From positions 1 to 64,000 of the forward strand of contig CAZQMX010000001.1 in assembly GCA_964594965.1 (NCBI GenBank): DNA of 64,000 bases. The letters run 5' to 3'. The notes beneath the pieces are model-generated. The model had not been told where the DNA came from. It searched no databases and saw only the letters and a program-made list of their open reading frames with translations. This document shows positions 24,974 to 34,081 of this stretch, piece after piece. The stretch comes from CAZQMX01 sp964594965 (GTDB lineage Bacteria > Patescibacteriota > Minisyncoccia > Portnoybacterales > UBA2143). The position numbers were made by a program, and so were the translations under genes. How positions within the stretch are numbered: position 1 is the stretch's first letter; every line of letters starts with the position of its first letter.

Positions 24974-26123
24974 AAAGGCAATTTATTCTGTTTTAATTCT
25001 AATTCTGTTTTTCAGTTTTTCGTTTGCTCTGGCAGCTGAATTTCGGGTCGGAACCAAGGAAGGAGCAAGTGTTACAGTTGACAAGGGTGAGAAAGTAAAA
25101 AATCTTTATGCCGGCGGCAATATGGTTTCAATTAACGGCGATGTTGAGAAAAGCCTTTATGCCGGCGGGAATATTATTACCATCAACGGTAATGTTGAAG
25201 ACAGCGTTAATGTTGGCGGCGGGACAATCGTTATTCGGGGAAATGTTGGCGATAGTGTTCATGCTGGCGGCGGTAATATTCTAATTGAAGGAGAAATCAA
25301 AGAAGATTTGTTTTTAGGCGGCGGCAATATTACCATTACCAAATCAGCTTCAATTGGCGGAGATTTAATTCTCGGAGGCGGCAATGTTGAAATTAACGGG
25401 CCAATCGCAGGGGATATTCTTTTAGGCGGCGGCAACGTTACCATTAATAGCAAAATCGGTGGCAAGGTTAAAGCCAGCGCTGATGAATTGAAATTAGGTC
25501 CTTTGGCTGAGATTGGAGGAAATTTGAACTATACTTCTCCGAAGGAAGTTAAAATGGATGAAGATGCAAGAGTTTTAGGAGAAATTAAGTTTAATAAAAG
25601 GCAAATTAAAAAACTCGGTTTAGGTGAAAAAACAGGAACTCTTTTCGGCATTTTAACCCTGGCCTTTTTAATCAAAGTCCTAATGGCAATTGCTGCCGGG
25701 TTAATTCTGATTTATCTTTTGAAGGGTGTAAGCGAGAAAGTCATTAGAGGAGGCCTGACCCGTTTCTGGAAGAGTTTAGGTTTTGGATTCTCAGCCTTGA
25801 TTCTGACTCCAATCGCAGCTCTGATTATCTTAATCACGGTCATTGGCGCCTGGCTTTCTGGATTAATTATGGTCGCATACATCTTGATGCTTCTTTTGGC
25901 TGGAACTCTGGCTAATGTTGCCTTTGGTAGTTGGCTGATTAAAATAGTCAAGAAAAAAGAGGGATATCCGATTAATTGGCAGGCAGTTGTTATCGGCGTT
26001 ATTAGCTTAAAGATTATTACCCTAATTCCGTTTGTTGGCTGGCTGGTTGGATTAGTTTTCTGTCTGATTGCCTTAGGTGCTCTTTATAGAATGATTTATC
26101 AGAATCTTATTATCAGGAAGTAG
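24963..26123 (+). CDS. Bactofilin-like polymer-forming membrane protein
   Basis: 386 residues. Signal or anchor segment (1-25), then a beta-helix built of about nine units of 16-18 residues (NLYAGGNMVSINGDVE, SLYAGGNIITINGNVE, then GGGN units) at about 35-175, then several membrane segments (about 225-385). Bactofilin-type beta-helices polymerise into envelope scaffolds; having the helix exported and fused to four or five membrane spans is a form seen in CPR and archaea-like proteins. The overlap with the preceding gene suggests a joint role. Confidence 0.75.
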   Translation: MRFKKAIYSVLILILFFSFSFALAAEFRVGTKEGASVTVDKGEKVKNLYAGGNMVSINGDVEKSLYAGGNIITINGNVEDSVNVGGGTIVIRGNVGDSVHAGGGNILIEGEIKEDLFLGGGNITITKSASIGGDLILGGGNVEINGPIAGDILLGGGNVTINSKIGGKVKASADELKLGPLAEIGGNLNYTSPKEVKMDEDARVLGEIKFNKRQIKKLGLGEKTGTLFGILTLAFLIKVLMAIAAGLILIYLLKGVSEKVIRGGLTRFWKSLGFGFSALILTPIAALIILITVIGAWLSGLIMVAYILMLLLAGTLANVAFGSWLIKIVKKKEGYPINWQAVVIGVISLKIITLIPFVGWLVGLVFCLIALGALYRMIYQNLIIRK

Positions 26124-26141
26124 GGGATATTGAATTAAAGG

Positions 26142-26175
26142 AAACAACCGCTCTTCGGCGGTTGTTTTCTATTCT
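26142..26175 (+). terminator. Rho-independent terminator
   Basis: AACAACCGC-TCTTC-GGCGGTTGTT followed by TTCT; ends the envelope operon. Confidence 0.8.
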
Positions 26176-26184
26176 CGATTAAGA

Positions 26185-26190
26185 TATAAT
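26185..26190 (+). promoter_or_regulatory. -10 box for the gene at 26199
   Basis: TATAAT ends 8 nt before the ATG; leader of at most a few bases. Confidence 0.55.
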
Positions 26191-26198
26191 CAGGGTAT

Positions 26199-26510
26199 AT
26201 GAAAAACTCTAAATTAATATTAACGGCTTTCTTAAATTCAATCGCTGTTTTTGTCTATGTTTCCAGTATTGCCTGGCTTTTATTCAACGGCGAAAGGTTT
26301 TTTGGCCAAGCAAGTAATTTCTGGATGCCAACAGCATTACTCCTGGTTTTTATTGTTTCAGCAACAATTACCGGATTACTGGTTTTGGGCCGACCAATTT
26401 ACCTCTATCTTAATAATCTTAGATCCGAAGCGGTTAAATTACTGATTTATACGGTTGTATTTCTACTAATTATTACTGCTCTTGCCCTGATGGTCAATGT
26501 TTTTATTTAG
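26199..26510 (+). CDS. Small membrane protein, unknown function
   Basis: 103 residues with three membrane segments (about 8-28, 43-65, 78-100). The spacing and FLNSIAVFVYVSSIAWLLFNG pattern occur in many Parcubacteria proteins of unknown role. Single-gene unit between two terminators. Confidence 0.6.
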   Translation: MKNSKLILTAFLNSIAVFVYVSSIAWLLFNGERFFGQASNFWMPTALLLVFIVSATITGLLVLGRPIYLYLNNLRSEAVKLLIYTVVFLLIITALALMVNVFI

Positions 26511-26530
26511 GATAGTTTTTGCTTAATAAA

Positions 26531-26557
26531 AAAAAGGATACCTGCTGTCCTTTTTTA
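26531..26557. terminator. Bidirectional terminator between convergent genes
   Basis: AAAAAAGGA / TCCTTTTTT hairpin, A-rich on one side and T-rich on the other, serving the genes at 26199 (+) and 26565 (-). Confidence 0.75.
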
Positions 26558-26564
26558 ATTTCGG

Positions 26565-27926
26565 TTATTTTATCCCCATTTTCTTAAAAAGAAAGTCTTC
26601 AATAACCCTATACCCATGATATTTTTTTCCAATCCTAAAATTCTTTTCCATCTTTTTATTTAATCCAGGATCAGTCAGCCATTTGATTGTTTTTCTTACA
26701 GCTTTATCCATATTTTTCTGAGGAATCTGGTAAAGCCCGGTTTTATCATTTTTTCTAATTTTATCTCCCAAAGAAATTAAACTATATTTTTCTTTAACAA
26801 TATCCTTTTTAAAGACCGGGTATTCAAAAATAACAACCGGTTTTTTAGCAAAAACAGCTTCAATTAACTGGTTACCCCAGCCTTCCCAGATACTTGGAAA
26901 GGTAATCAAATCAGCATGGACATAGGCGTCCCATAAAGACAGAGTTTTAACGCCGCCATTATAGTGTCTTTCTGCCTTGATATGTTCGGAAACAAATCTG
27001 ACTCTAATTCGTTCATCAAAGGCCTTGGTTTTTAATTTAAAAAGATAATCTCTTTTTTCATCTTCAGTATAGCCGGCCATAACCAGAATAACATTAGAGC
27101 GGGAATTGAGTTTCTTGCCGTTATACAATTCCTGTCCTCTTAATTTTGAAATATTTTCCTGAAGAGCGTTAGCAAAGTCAACCGCTATTTCAATCCCTTT
27201 CCTTGGAATAATTCGGGTTGCCTGGAGAATGACTAAATCGTGTTGACCAATATCAAATTGTCTTAAAAAATCTTTGTTGAATTTATCTTTTTTCCACTCT
27301 TTTTGCCCAAAGTCAAAAGTGTCCGGAAGAACTTCTGCTTTAATGCCACTTCTTTTTTTAAGTTCGCGCTGGGTAATTGAATTAATGACAATATGTTTAA
27401 TGTATTCGCTTTCTGGCGGCATATACTGATCAATGTACTTTTTGAGATAAGAATTGCGGGGGAGATGGAATTCTCTTCTTTCCCAGAAAAAATCATGATG
27501 AGTAGCAATAGTTTTGAGTTTGAATTTTTCAATCCAATTAAAAAATCCTCTGGCAGCGGCAATGTGACCACCAAAGGAAAAAATATTGTGAATCAAAACC
27601 AGGTCAAATTTTTCTTTTCTCTGAATTCGAGTTAATTCTTTTTCAATCGCGTTAGAAAGTTTCCTGATTTTCCTCTTTATCTCAATATCTTCCAAATCCC
27701 AGCGCCGGAAATGAAGAAATCCGTTTTCTTTAACAATTGGAACAATGCCGTCATCCCATTCTAATTCTTTGATAATATAGTTAGCTCCTTTACTCCGGGA
27801 GCCGGCAATCAATTTAACATTAAAACCATGCTCTTTTAAAATTTGCTCTCTTTTCTCTATTTCAAGAGACACCCCATCTGTTCCTCCAACGCGATAATGA
27901 CAGATAGCAATCTTGGTTTTAGGCAT
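26565..27926 (-). CDS. Glycosyltransferase family 4-like
   Basis: 453 residues, read right to left. The opening KIAICHYRVGGTDGVSLEIEKR and the donor-binding half with LQATRIIPRKGIEIAVDFA (about 233-252), DLITFPSIWEGWGNQLIEAVFAKKPVVIF (E-x7-E site, about 343-370) mark a GT4-fold enzyme. It probably acts on a surface glycan or lipid. It is divergent from uppP with only 24 bp between starts, so the two promoters overlap. Confidence 0.85.
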   Translation of the reverse strand: MPKTKIAICHYRVGGTDGVSLEIEKREQILKEHGFNVKLIAGSRSKGANYIIKELEWDDGIVPIVKENGFLHFRRWDLEDIEIKRKIRKLSNAIEKELTRIQRKEKFDLVLIHNIFSFGGHIAAARGFFNWIEKFKLKTIATHHDFFWERREFHLPRNSYLKKYIDQYMPPESEYIKHIVINSITQRELKKRSGIKAEVLPDTFDFGQKEWKKDKFNKDFLRQFDIGQHDLVILQATRIIPRKGIEIAVDFANALQENISKLRGQELYNGKKLNSRSNVILVMAGYTEDEKRDYLFKLKTKAFDERIRVRFVSEHIKAERHYNGGVKTLSLWDAYVHADLITFPSIWEGWGNQLIEAVFAKKPVVIFEYPVFKKDIVKEKYSLISLGDKIRKNDKTGLYQIPQKNMDKAVRKTIKWLTDPGLNKKMEKNFRIGKKYHGYRVIEDFLFKKMGIK

Positions 27927-27937
27927 TACTTATATGG

Positions 27938-27943
27938 TATAAT
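27938..27943 (+). promoter_or_regulatory. -10 box of uppP
   Basis: TATAAT ends 7 nt before the ATG; near-leaderless. Confidence 0.6.
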
Positions 27944-27950
27944 AAAATGG

Positions 27951-28709
27951 ATGATTGAGCAAGTTATATTGGGGATTATTCAAGGAATAGCCGAATGGCT
28001 GCCAGTCAGTTCAGAAGGACTGATTGTTTTGGTTAAGAATAATTTTTTTGAAAGTGGGGGAATAGAAAATATTATCAGGCAGGCCTTGTTTTTACATTTA
28101 GGCACATTTTTGGCCGCCCTGCTCTATTTCAGAAAAGAAGTCTTATCTTTAACCAAGGATAAAGAACTTTTGAAATTTTTAATCATTGCCACTTTAATCA
28201 GCGGCATTTTCGGATACGGCTTAATTAAAGTTTTTCTTAATTTAGAAAATGAATTATCTCTTTCAACAAAAGCCATTACCTTAATTATTGGTTTGTTTTT
28301 GCTTTTAACCGCTCTATTTCAACTAAAGGCTAAAATGGGGGAGTATAAGGAAAGGAAAGACTTAAACACCAAGGATGGAATTCTTTTGGGCTTGGTTCAA
28401 GCGATAGCCGTGCTACCGGGCCTGTCCCGTTCCGGCTTGACCGTCTCAACTCTGCTTTTAAGAAAATTCAAAAGCAGGGAAGCCTTGACTTTAAGTTTTT
28501 TAATGAGTTTGCCCATTGTTCTAGGCGGTAATATTATTCTTAATTTTAATCAGTTTAGTTTTAATTCAGGAAATTTATTAGGATTATTTTTTTCTTTTAT
28601 TTTCGGACTTTTGACAATTGGTTTGTTATTAAAAATAGCCGGAAGAATTAACTTCGGCTACTTCGTCCTAATTTTCGGTCTCTTGGTTATTATCTCTGTT
28701 TTTGTGTAA
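27951..28709 (+). CDS. uppP: Undecaprenyl-diphosphatase
   Basis: 252 residues from the ATG at 27951, which fits the promoter. GIIQGIAEWLPVSSEG (about 9-24) and LPGLSRSGLTVS (about 145-156) are the two BacA/UppP signature regions; about seven membrane segments. It removes the terminal phosphate of undecaprenyl diphosphate so the carrier can be reused for wall and glycan synthesis, matching uppS and the wall genes in this window. The usual Ser-Ser-Thr-Gly-His is Ser-Ser-Glu-Gly-Leu here, so the conserved His is missing. Confidence 0.88.
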   Translation: MIEQVILGIIQGIAEWLPVSSEGLIVLVKNNFFESGGIENIIRQALFLHLGTFLAALLYFRKEVLSLTKDKELLKFLIIATLISGIFGYGLIKVFLNLENELSLSTKAITLIIGLFLLLTALFQLKAKMGEYKERKDLNTKDGILLGLVQAIAVLPGLSRSGLTVSTLLLRKFKSREALTLSFLMSLPIVLGGNIILNFNQFSFNSGNLLGLFFSFIFGLLTIGLLLKIAGRINFGYFVLIFGLLVIISVFV

Positions 28710-28710
28710 A

Positions 28711-28748
28711 AGAAAAAAGGACATCGCTCTTGGGTGAGAGATGTCCTT
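28711..28748 (-). terminator. Terminator of the zinc-ribbon gene (- strand)
   Basis: Perfect stem AAGGACATC / GATGTCCTT; read on the minus strand it is followed by TTTTTTCTTTT. It may also help end uppP. Confidence 0.75.
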
Positions 28749-28766
28749 GAAGGGGGATGAACAAGA

Positions 28767-29009
28767 CTAGAGATCGCCGTACAGTTTTTCGAGGCACTTC
28801 GGACAAACGCCATGGCTGAATTGCATTTCAAGATGTTCTTTGAGAAGGTCTCTGAAGAATTGTTCTGGTATTATCCAGTGATCTTTGTTTCCCCGAATCT
28901 TTTTACATTGTGCGCAGATGGGGAATAACTGGGAAAGGATTTTTTTGAGCTCGGCTAATTTTTTTTCGGTCTTTCTTAATTTCCTTTTTATTCTTTTAGT
29001 TTTGTTCAA
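28767..29009 (-). CDS. Stand-alone zinc-ribbon protein resembling sensor-kinase tails
   Basis: 80 residues with a TTG start; an AAGGAGG site lies about 10 nt before it on the minus strand. After a Lys-rich coiled start comes FPICAQCKKIRGNKDHWIIPEQF and FSHGVCPKCLEKLYGDL. The CxxC..K-K-I-R and F-S-H-G-x-C-P-x-C pattern is normally found at the C-terminus of PAS or response-regulator proteins, where its role is unknown; here it is a separate gene with its own terminator. Confidence 0.7.
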   Translation of the reverse strand: MNKTKRIKRKLRKTEKKLAELKKILSQLFPICAQCKKIRGNKDHWIIPEQFFRDLLKEHLEMQFSHGVCPKCLEKLYGDL

Positions 29010-29111
29010 ATTAAAAATTCCTCCTTTTTGAATTTCCCATATTCTACCACCATATATTCAATTTGTCAATATTTTTATCAACAATTTCTTTTGTTTTTCC
29101 CTTTTCTATGA

Positions 29112-29117
29112 TAAAAT
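29112..29117 (+). promoter_or_regulatory. -10 box, leaderless layout, for the gene at 29124
   Basis: TAAAAT ends 6 nt before the ATG. Confidence 0.55.
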
Positions 29118-29123
29118 ATTTCT

Positions 29124-29621
29124 ATGGCTTCAAAGAAAAAAATTGCTAAAGACTTAGGAAAAGCTTCTAAAGAATTCCTTAATAAGGAAAAGAGAAAGGC
29201 GCTTTTAGATTCTTTGAAAAAAGATAAAACCAAATGGTTTTTATGGGTTTCCCAGATAAAAGGAATTTTGAAGAATCTTAGCCGGGCTGATATGGTCGGT
29301 TTTGCCGGTTTGGTTTTACTTCTGGAACAGAGACCAAAAAGCAGATTTCACAGAGATAATCTAAAAAGATTTTTAATTAACAAAACCGAGTATTACAAAC
29401 ACTATGATTTTTCCCTGGAAAAGGAATTAAGAAAAGAAAAAAGGAAAAGAGGAAATTTATGGATAAGCAAAGTTCTGCGCCTTTTTATCAGCCGTTCTTT
29501 TCTTGGAATTTTAATCTTAATTCTAATCCTTGGCTTTGTCATTTGGTTTTATCTTGACCGGGAAAGTTGTTTGGAATTTGTCCAAAAAGTAATTGAACCC
29601 TTTTTAAAGGCAATTAGATAA
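29124..29621 (+). CDS. Membrane protein with long basic N-terminal domain
   Basis: 165 residues. A Lys-rich helical cytoplasmic part (1-125) is followed by one membrane segment (about 127-148) and a short tail. No family recognised. It is the first gene of what seems to be the SIMPL/efflux operon (18 nt before the next gene). Confidence 0.55.
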   Translation: MASKKKIAKDLGKASKEFLNKEKRKALLDSLKKDKTKWFLWVSQIKGILKNLSRADMVGFAGLVLLLEQRPKSRFHRDNLKRFLINKTEYYKHYDFSLEKELRKEKRKRGNLWISKVLRLFISRSFLGILILILILGFVIWFYLDRESCLEFVQKVIEPFLKAIR

Positions 29622-29639
29622 ATAAAGGAAAATAAATAT

Positions 29640-30425
29640 ATGGAATTTTTAAAATCAGAGCATAAACATAAGAATTTGGACCTTTTAATTAAGGTTTTGG
29701 TTGTTTTTCTGGTTGTTTTTGCTTTTTCCGGCCTGGTTGGAGCGATTAATAAAATTAGGGAAAGTAAATACATTGGCCAGGATGCCATAATGAAGAATAC
29801 AATTTCTGCGACGGGAAAGGGAGAAGTTTATGCTAAGCCTGATTTAGGCATAGTTACTTTTTCAGTTAAAACAGAAGACAGAACTGTTTCCGGAGCAATG
29901 GAAGAAAATACTGAACAGATGAATAATGTAATTGAAGCGGTTAAAAATGCCGGAGTCGAAGAAAAAGATTTGAAAACAACTAATTTCAGTATTTATCCCC
30001 GTTATGAATTCCCTGAACCAGCCAGGAAAAGAATTCTAGTTGGATATGAAGTCTCCCAGTCGCTTCAGGTTAAAATCAGGGAATTAGAAAAAGCCGGTCA
30101 AATTATTCAGGAAGCAACCAAGGTTGGGTCAAACCAGGTTGATGATTTGGCTTTTACTATTGACAACGAAGACGAACTTAAAAAACAGGCCAGGGAAGAA
30201 GCAATTAAAGAAGCCAAGGATAAGGCCAAGGAAATTGCCAAACAATTAGGAGTTAATCTAGTCAGGATAATTAATTTTAATGAGAATACTTTTTCACCGG
30301 AGTCTGTTGAATTTATGAGAGCTCAAGGCGGCGGCGGAGGCATTGGCGGAGCTGGCGCACCTGAAATTGAAACCGGGGAAAACAAAATTGAAAGCAATGT
30401 TAATATTGTCTACGAGATTAATTGA
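29640..30425 (+). CDS. SIMPL (DUF541) domain protein
   Basis: 261 residues. One N-terminal membrane segment (about 19-38), then ISATGKGEVYAKPDLGIVTF (about 54-73), YEVSQSLQVKIRELEKAGQII and REEAIKEAKDKAKEIAKQLG, the features of the SIMPL/BP26 family, which forms ring-shaped exported oligomers of unclear role. A Gly-rich loop lies near the end. It directly precedes the efflux adaptor and may be part of the same envelope complex. Confidence 0.85.
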   Translation: MEFLKSEHKHKNLDLLIKVLVVFLVVFAFSGLVGAINKIRESKYIGQDAIMKNTISATGKGEVYAKPDLGIVTFSVKTEDRTVSGAMEENTEQMNNVIEAVKNAGVEEKDLKTTNFSIYPRYEFPEPARKRILVGYEVSQSLQVKIRELEKAGQIIQEATKVGSNQVDDLAFTIDNEDELKKQAREEAIKEAKDKAKEIAKQLGVNLVRIINFNENTFSPESVEFMRAQGGGGGIGGAGAPEIETGENKIESNVNIVYEIN

Positions 30426-30433
30426 TAAGAAAT

Positions 30434-32047
30434 ATGACTAATAAAAAGATAATTGTAATTGCCAGTATCATCATCATTATTATCGGAGGATACTTTGCTA
30501 TTCGAGGAATTCTTAACAGAGGAACAACCTATTCAACGGTTGCCGTTGAAAGGAGCAATGTTGAAGAAAATGTTTCTGTCACCGGAACAGTCATTTCCGC
30601 CAAAAAAATTGATTTGGAATTTGAAAAAGCCGGTAAAATTAGAAGTATTAATGTCAGAGTTAATGACAAGGTTTCTGTTGGACAAACTTTGGTTAGGTTA
30701 GATACCTCAGAATTGGGCGCCCAGCTTTTATCCTACCAGGCAGCCTTGGAAGTTGCCCAGGCTAAATTATCCAAGGCCTTGGCCGGAACAAGAGAAGAGG
30801 ATGTCCAGATTTACCGGACAGCGGTTGAAAAAGCCCAGGTTGATGTGACTAATAAGGAGAGGGCTTTGGCTGATGCCCAGGCCGATGCCGACAATGACTT
30901 GGAAGCCGCTTATGAAGACGCCCTGGATTCAGTTAGAACTTCATATACCAAGGCTGACCAAGCCCTTTTGATTACTTACACTAATATGAGGGATAGCTAT
31001 TTCGGCGGAAGCAGTGCCCTTGACGTTGGCGTCAAAGACAAAGAAAATGGCGCTAAGCAGGATTTGGCAGTTGCCGATGCCTATATCGAAGCAGCCGAAT
31101 TGGATTCAACAGAGAATAATATTGATACAGCCATTGAAAAAATGCAGCACGCTCTTTCGTCAATTAGGGATGCTTTGGCTTATCTTCGCTCAGCAATGGA
31201 TGATCCAAGCGAATCTTCAGTTTCTTCTGTTGATAAAACCAGCGTTGATACTGAAAGAACAAACATTGACACTGAAATTGTCAGTGTTACCTCAGCCAAG
31301 CAGGCAATTTCTTCGACAAAAATCACTAATCAGACCAATATTAATACTGCTCAGTCTAATCTTGATACAGCTAAAACCAGCCTTAAGAAAGCCCAGGATG
31401 AATTAGCTTCGGAAGAAGCCGCTCCTCGCCAGGAAGATATTGATTTAGCCCAGGCAGAAGTTAAACAAGCCCAAGCCAATGTTTTGGAAGCCCAGGCAAA
31501 AATAGCTAAATCAATTTTAAGAGCGCCGGTCGCCGGAACAATTACCGCCATAGAAAAAGAAGTTGGCGAAACGGTCCAAAGCAATACTTTAGTTGTCTCA
31601 ATGATTAGCCAGGGTAATTTCCAGATTGAAGCCAATGTTTCTGAAACAGAGATTGCCAAGGTTAAATTAGACGACCAGGTTGAAATGACCCTTGATGCTC
31701 TTGGTCCGGATGAAAAGTTTTTCGGAAAGATAATTAAGATTGACCCGGCTGAAACGGTTGTCTCGGGCGTTATCTATTACCAGGTTAACTCTGTTTTTGA
31801 CGCTGAAGACGAAAGAATCAGACCGGGCATGACGGTTAATCTTGATATTAGAACGGATAAAAAAGAAAATGTTTTAGCAATTCCGTTTTTCATTGTCAGA
31901 GAAAAAAATGGAGAGAGATATGTTGAAATTCTAAAGGACGGCCAGAAAGAAAAACAGGATATTAAGACCGGATTAGAAGGAGAAACCATGATAGAAGTTA
32001 TTGAGGGACTTAAAGAGGGCGACGAGGTAATTGTTTCAGAGGAATAA
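30434..32047 (+). CDS. Efflux membrane fusion protein (MacA/HlyD-like)
   Basis: 537 residues from the ATG at 30434. Signal-anchor (about 6-25), lipoyl-like first half VSVTGTVISAKKIDLEFEKAGKI (about 46-68) with GQTLVRLDTSEL, a very long alpha-helical hairpin (about 95-350), then the second lipoyl half ILRAPVAGTITAIEKEVGETV and a beta-barrel/MP domain. It would link the MacB-like permeases to the outside. CPR cells lack an outer membrane with TolC, so it probably works in a one-membrane system. Confidence 0.88.
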   Translation: MTNKKIIVIASIIIIIIGGYFAIRGILNRGTTYSTVAVERSNVEENVSVTGTVISAKKIDLEFEKAGKIRSINVRVNDKVSVGQTLVRLDTSELGAQLLSYQAALEVAQAKLSKALAGTREEDVQIYRTAVEKAQVDVTNKERALADAQADADNDLEAAYEDALDSVRTSYTKADQALLITYTNMRDSYFGGSSALDVGVKDKENGAKQDLAVADAYIEAAELDSTENNIDTAIEKMQHALSSIRDALAYLRSAMDDPSESSVSSVDKTSVDTERTNIDTEIVSVTSAKQAISSTKITNQTNINTAQSNLDTAKTSLKKAQDELASEEAAPRQEDIDLAQAEVKQAQANVLEAQAKIAKSILRAPVAGTITAIEKEVGETVQSNTLVVSMISQGNFQIEANVSETEIAKVKLDDQVEMTLDALGPDEKFFGKIIKIDPAETVVSGVIYYQVNSVFDAEDERIRPGMTVNLDIRTDKKENVLAIPFFIVREKNGERYVEILKDGQKEKQDIKTGLEGETMIEVIEGLKEGDEVIVSEE

Positions 32048-32056
32048 AGACTTCTT

Positions 32057-32773
32057 ATGCTGATTAAAATTGAAAATCTTAATAAGGATTATGTTAATGA
32101 GGAATTGGTTACCCCGGCTTTACGCGGGGTTTCTTTTGATGTTGAAAAAGGCGAGTTTGCTGCGGTCATGGGTTCCTCCGGCTCGGGTAAATCAACCCTG
32201 ATGCATATTATTGGTTTCTTAGATAAGTCAACTTCAGGAAGCTACTTTTTTGAAGAAGAAGACACCAGCCAATTCGACGACAACAAATTAGCAGAAATCA
32301 GGAATGAAAAAATTGGTTTTGTCTTCCAATTCTATAATCTCCTTCCCCGGACTTCTGTTCTGGATAATGTCCTTTTACCAACCATTTATACGCCCAATCT
32401 TGATAAATCAAGAGCAGAAGTCCTGGCTAAAAAACTTTTAGAGGAAGTTGGCCTGAGTCACCGGATAGGTCACCGGCCCAATCAATTATCCGGCGGCGAA
32501 CAGCAAAGAGTTGCCATTGTCCGGGCTTTAATAAACAAGCCCCGTCTTATTCTGGCTGATGAGCCAACTGGAAATCTTGACAGCAAATCCGGCCAGGAAG
32601 TTATTGAAATTCTTCAAAAGCTTAATCAGGAGGGCAATACTATTCTGATGGTTACTCATGAAAAGGAGGTCGCTGAATGCGCCCGCCGGATTATTGAATT
32701 TAAGGACGGTTCGGTTATCTCCGATAGAAAAGTTGAGAACCAACGCCGGGCAGAAGATGGAATAGTCAAGTAA
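32057..32773 (+). CDS. ABC transporter ATPase, MacB/LolD type
   Basis: 238 residues. Walker A GSSGSGKST (about 40-48), Q-loop VFQFYNLLPRTSV, signature LSGGEQQRVAIVRAL (about 142-156), Walker B LILADEPTGNLDS and switch MVTHEKEVAE. It powers the two permeases that follow; together with the adaptor it forms a MacAB-type (mechanotransmission) exporter of peptides, lipids or signals. Confidence 0.95.
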   Translation: MLIKIENLNKDYVNEELVTPALRGVSFDVEKGEFAAVMGSSGSGKSTLMHIIGFLDKSTSGSYFFEEEDTSQFDDNKLAEIRNEKIGFVFQFYNLLPRTSVLDNVLLPTIYTPNLDKSRAEVLAKKLLEEVGLSHRIGHRPNQLSGGEQQRVAIVRALINKPRLILADEPTGNLDSKSGQEVIEILQKLNQEGNTILMVTHEKEVAECARRIIEFKDGSVISDRKVENQRRAEDGIVK

Positions 32774-32809
32774 CTATTCCTCCAAATCTTTGATTTGGTT
32801 AGGAACAGT

Positions 32810-32834
32810 TATCCTGAGCGAAGTCGAAGGATCT
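32810..32834. repeat. CCTGAGCGAAG repeat family, single unit
   Basis: TATCCTGAGCGAAGTCGAAG, then GATCT; the same family appears at 41327-41350 (inside trpS), 41373-41443, 53263-53327 and 54659-54720. It sits just before the permease start. Confidence 0.8.
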
Positions 32835-32842
32835 TATCCAAT

Positions 32843-34075
32843 ATGTATTTAGTTAATACATTAAAACTAGCTTTAAGAAATTTGACCTTGCAGAGGAGCA
32901 GGTCTTTTTTGACTATGCTCGGAATCATTATTGGTGTTGCTGCCGTTATTTCAATCATTGCCGTTGGAGCCAGCGCCCAGGATTTGCTTTTAGCCCAGGT
33001 TAGGGCAATGGGAAGTAATTTAATTGGTATTCTTCCCGGAGCGAGCGATGAATCCGGACCGCCGGCCAGTGTCCTTGGTATTGAAGTCACAACTTTGAAA
33101 TATGAGGATGCTTTGGCTTTGGAAAAAATTCCTCAGATTGAAGCCGTTGCTGCCTATTCCAAGGGACGGGGGACAATGAGTTTTTTTAATAAATCAAATG
33201 ATTTTGACTATACCGGGGTAACGCCAAGTTATCTTAATGTTGAAGATACTGAACTGGAATCAGGCCGTTTTTTCAGACAAGAAGAAGTTGATAGTTTGGC
33301 CCGGGTGGTTGTTTTAGGCAGCAAAGTCAGAGAAGAACTTTTTGGCCAGAACAACCCAATAGATGAGAGAATTAAGATTAATCAGATTAGTTTTAAAGTT
33401 ATTGGAGTAATGGAGGAAAGAGGTTCGGCCGCTTTTCAAAATCAGGATGAACAGGTCTTTATTCCATTAAAAACAGCCCAGAAAATTATGCTAGGAGTAG
33501 ACCACCTGGCTTTTATCCGGGCTAAAGTAGACCAGACCAAAAATATTGATCTGGTCATTCCTCAAATTAAAAACATTCTTCGCTTCCGCCATAATATTAA
33601 AGACCCAACCAAGGATGATTTCTCTGTTAGGAGTACTGATCAGGCCCTTGACCTGCTTGGTTCAATCACCCAGGCCTTAAAAGTATTTCTAGGCATGGTT
33701 GCCGCTATTTCGTTAATTGTCGGCGGTATCGGCATTATGAATATTATGTTTGTTGCTGTTAATGAAAGAACCAAGGAAATTGGTCTTCGAAAAGCAATTG
33801 GCGCCAAACGAAGAGATATTTTAATCCAGTTTTTAATTGAAAGCGCGACCATGACTTTAATCGGCGGAATCATCGGTATTATTGTTGGTATTATCATTTC
33901 TTTCCTAATTTTCATTGGTGTTAAATATTTTGGCTACGACTGGCGATTTATTGTCACTCCTTTTTCCATTTTTGTTTCAACTTTTATGGCTATTGCGGTC
34001 GGCCTAATTTTTGGCCTTTGGCCAGCTAACCGGGCTTCAAAGTTAAATCCAATTGAGGCGCTTAGGTATGAGTAA
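32843..34075 (+). CDS. MacB/FtsX-type ABC permease 1
   Basis: 410 residues from the ATG at 32843; the in-frame extension from 32795 would be read from the CCTGAGC repeat. One N-terminal membrane helix (RSFLTMLGIIIGVAAVISIIAV), a large external domain (about 50-270), then three C-terminal helices with GGIGIMNIMFVAVNERTKEIGLRKAIGAKRRDI and ending in NRASKLNPIEALRYE. Works with the ATPase upstream. Confidence 0.9.
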   Translation: MYLVNTLKLALRNLTLQRSRSFLTMLGIIIGVAAVISIIAVGASAQDLLLAQVRAMGSNLIGILPGASDESGPPASVLGIEVTTLKYEDALALEKIPQIEAVAAYSKGRGTMSFFNKSNDFDYTGVTPSYLNVEDTELESGRFFRQEEVDSLARVVVLGSKVREELFGQNNPIDERIKINQISFKVIGVMEERGSAAFQNQDEQVFIPLKTAQKIMLGVDHLAFIRAKVDQTKNIDLVIPQIKNILRFRHNIKDPTKDDFSVRSTDQALDLLGSITQALKVFLGMVAAISLIVGGIGIMNIMFVAVNERTKEIGLRKAIGAKRRDILIQFLIESATMTLIGGIIGIIVGIIISFLIFIGVKYFGYDWRFIVTPFSIFVSTFMAIAVGLIFGLWPANRASKLNPIEALRYE

Positions 34076-34081
34076 TGCCTC

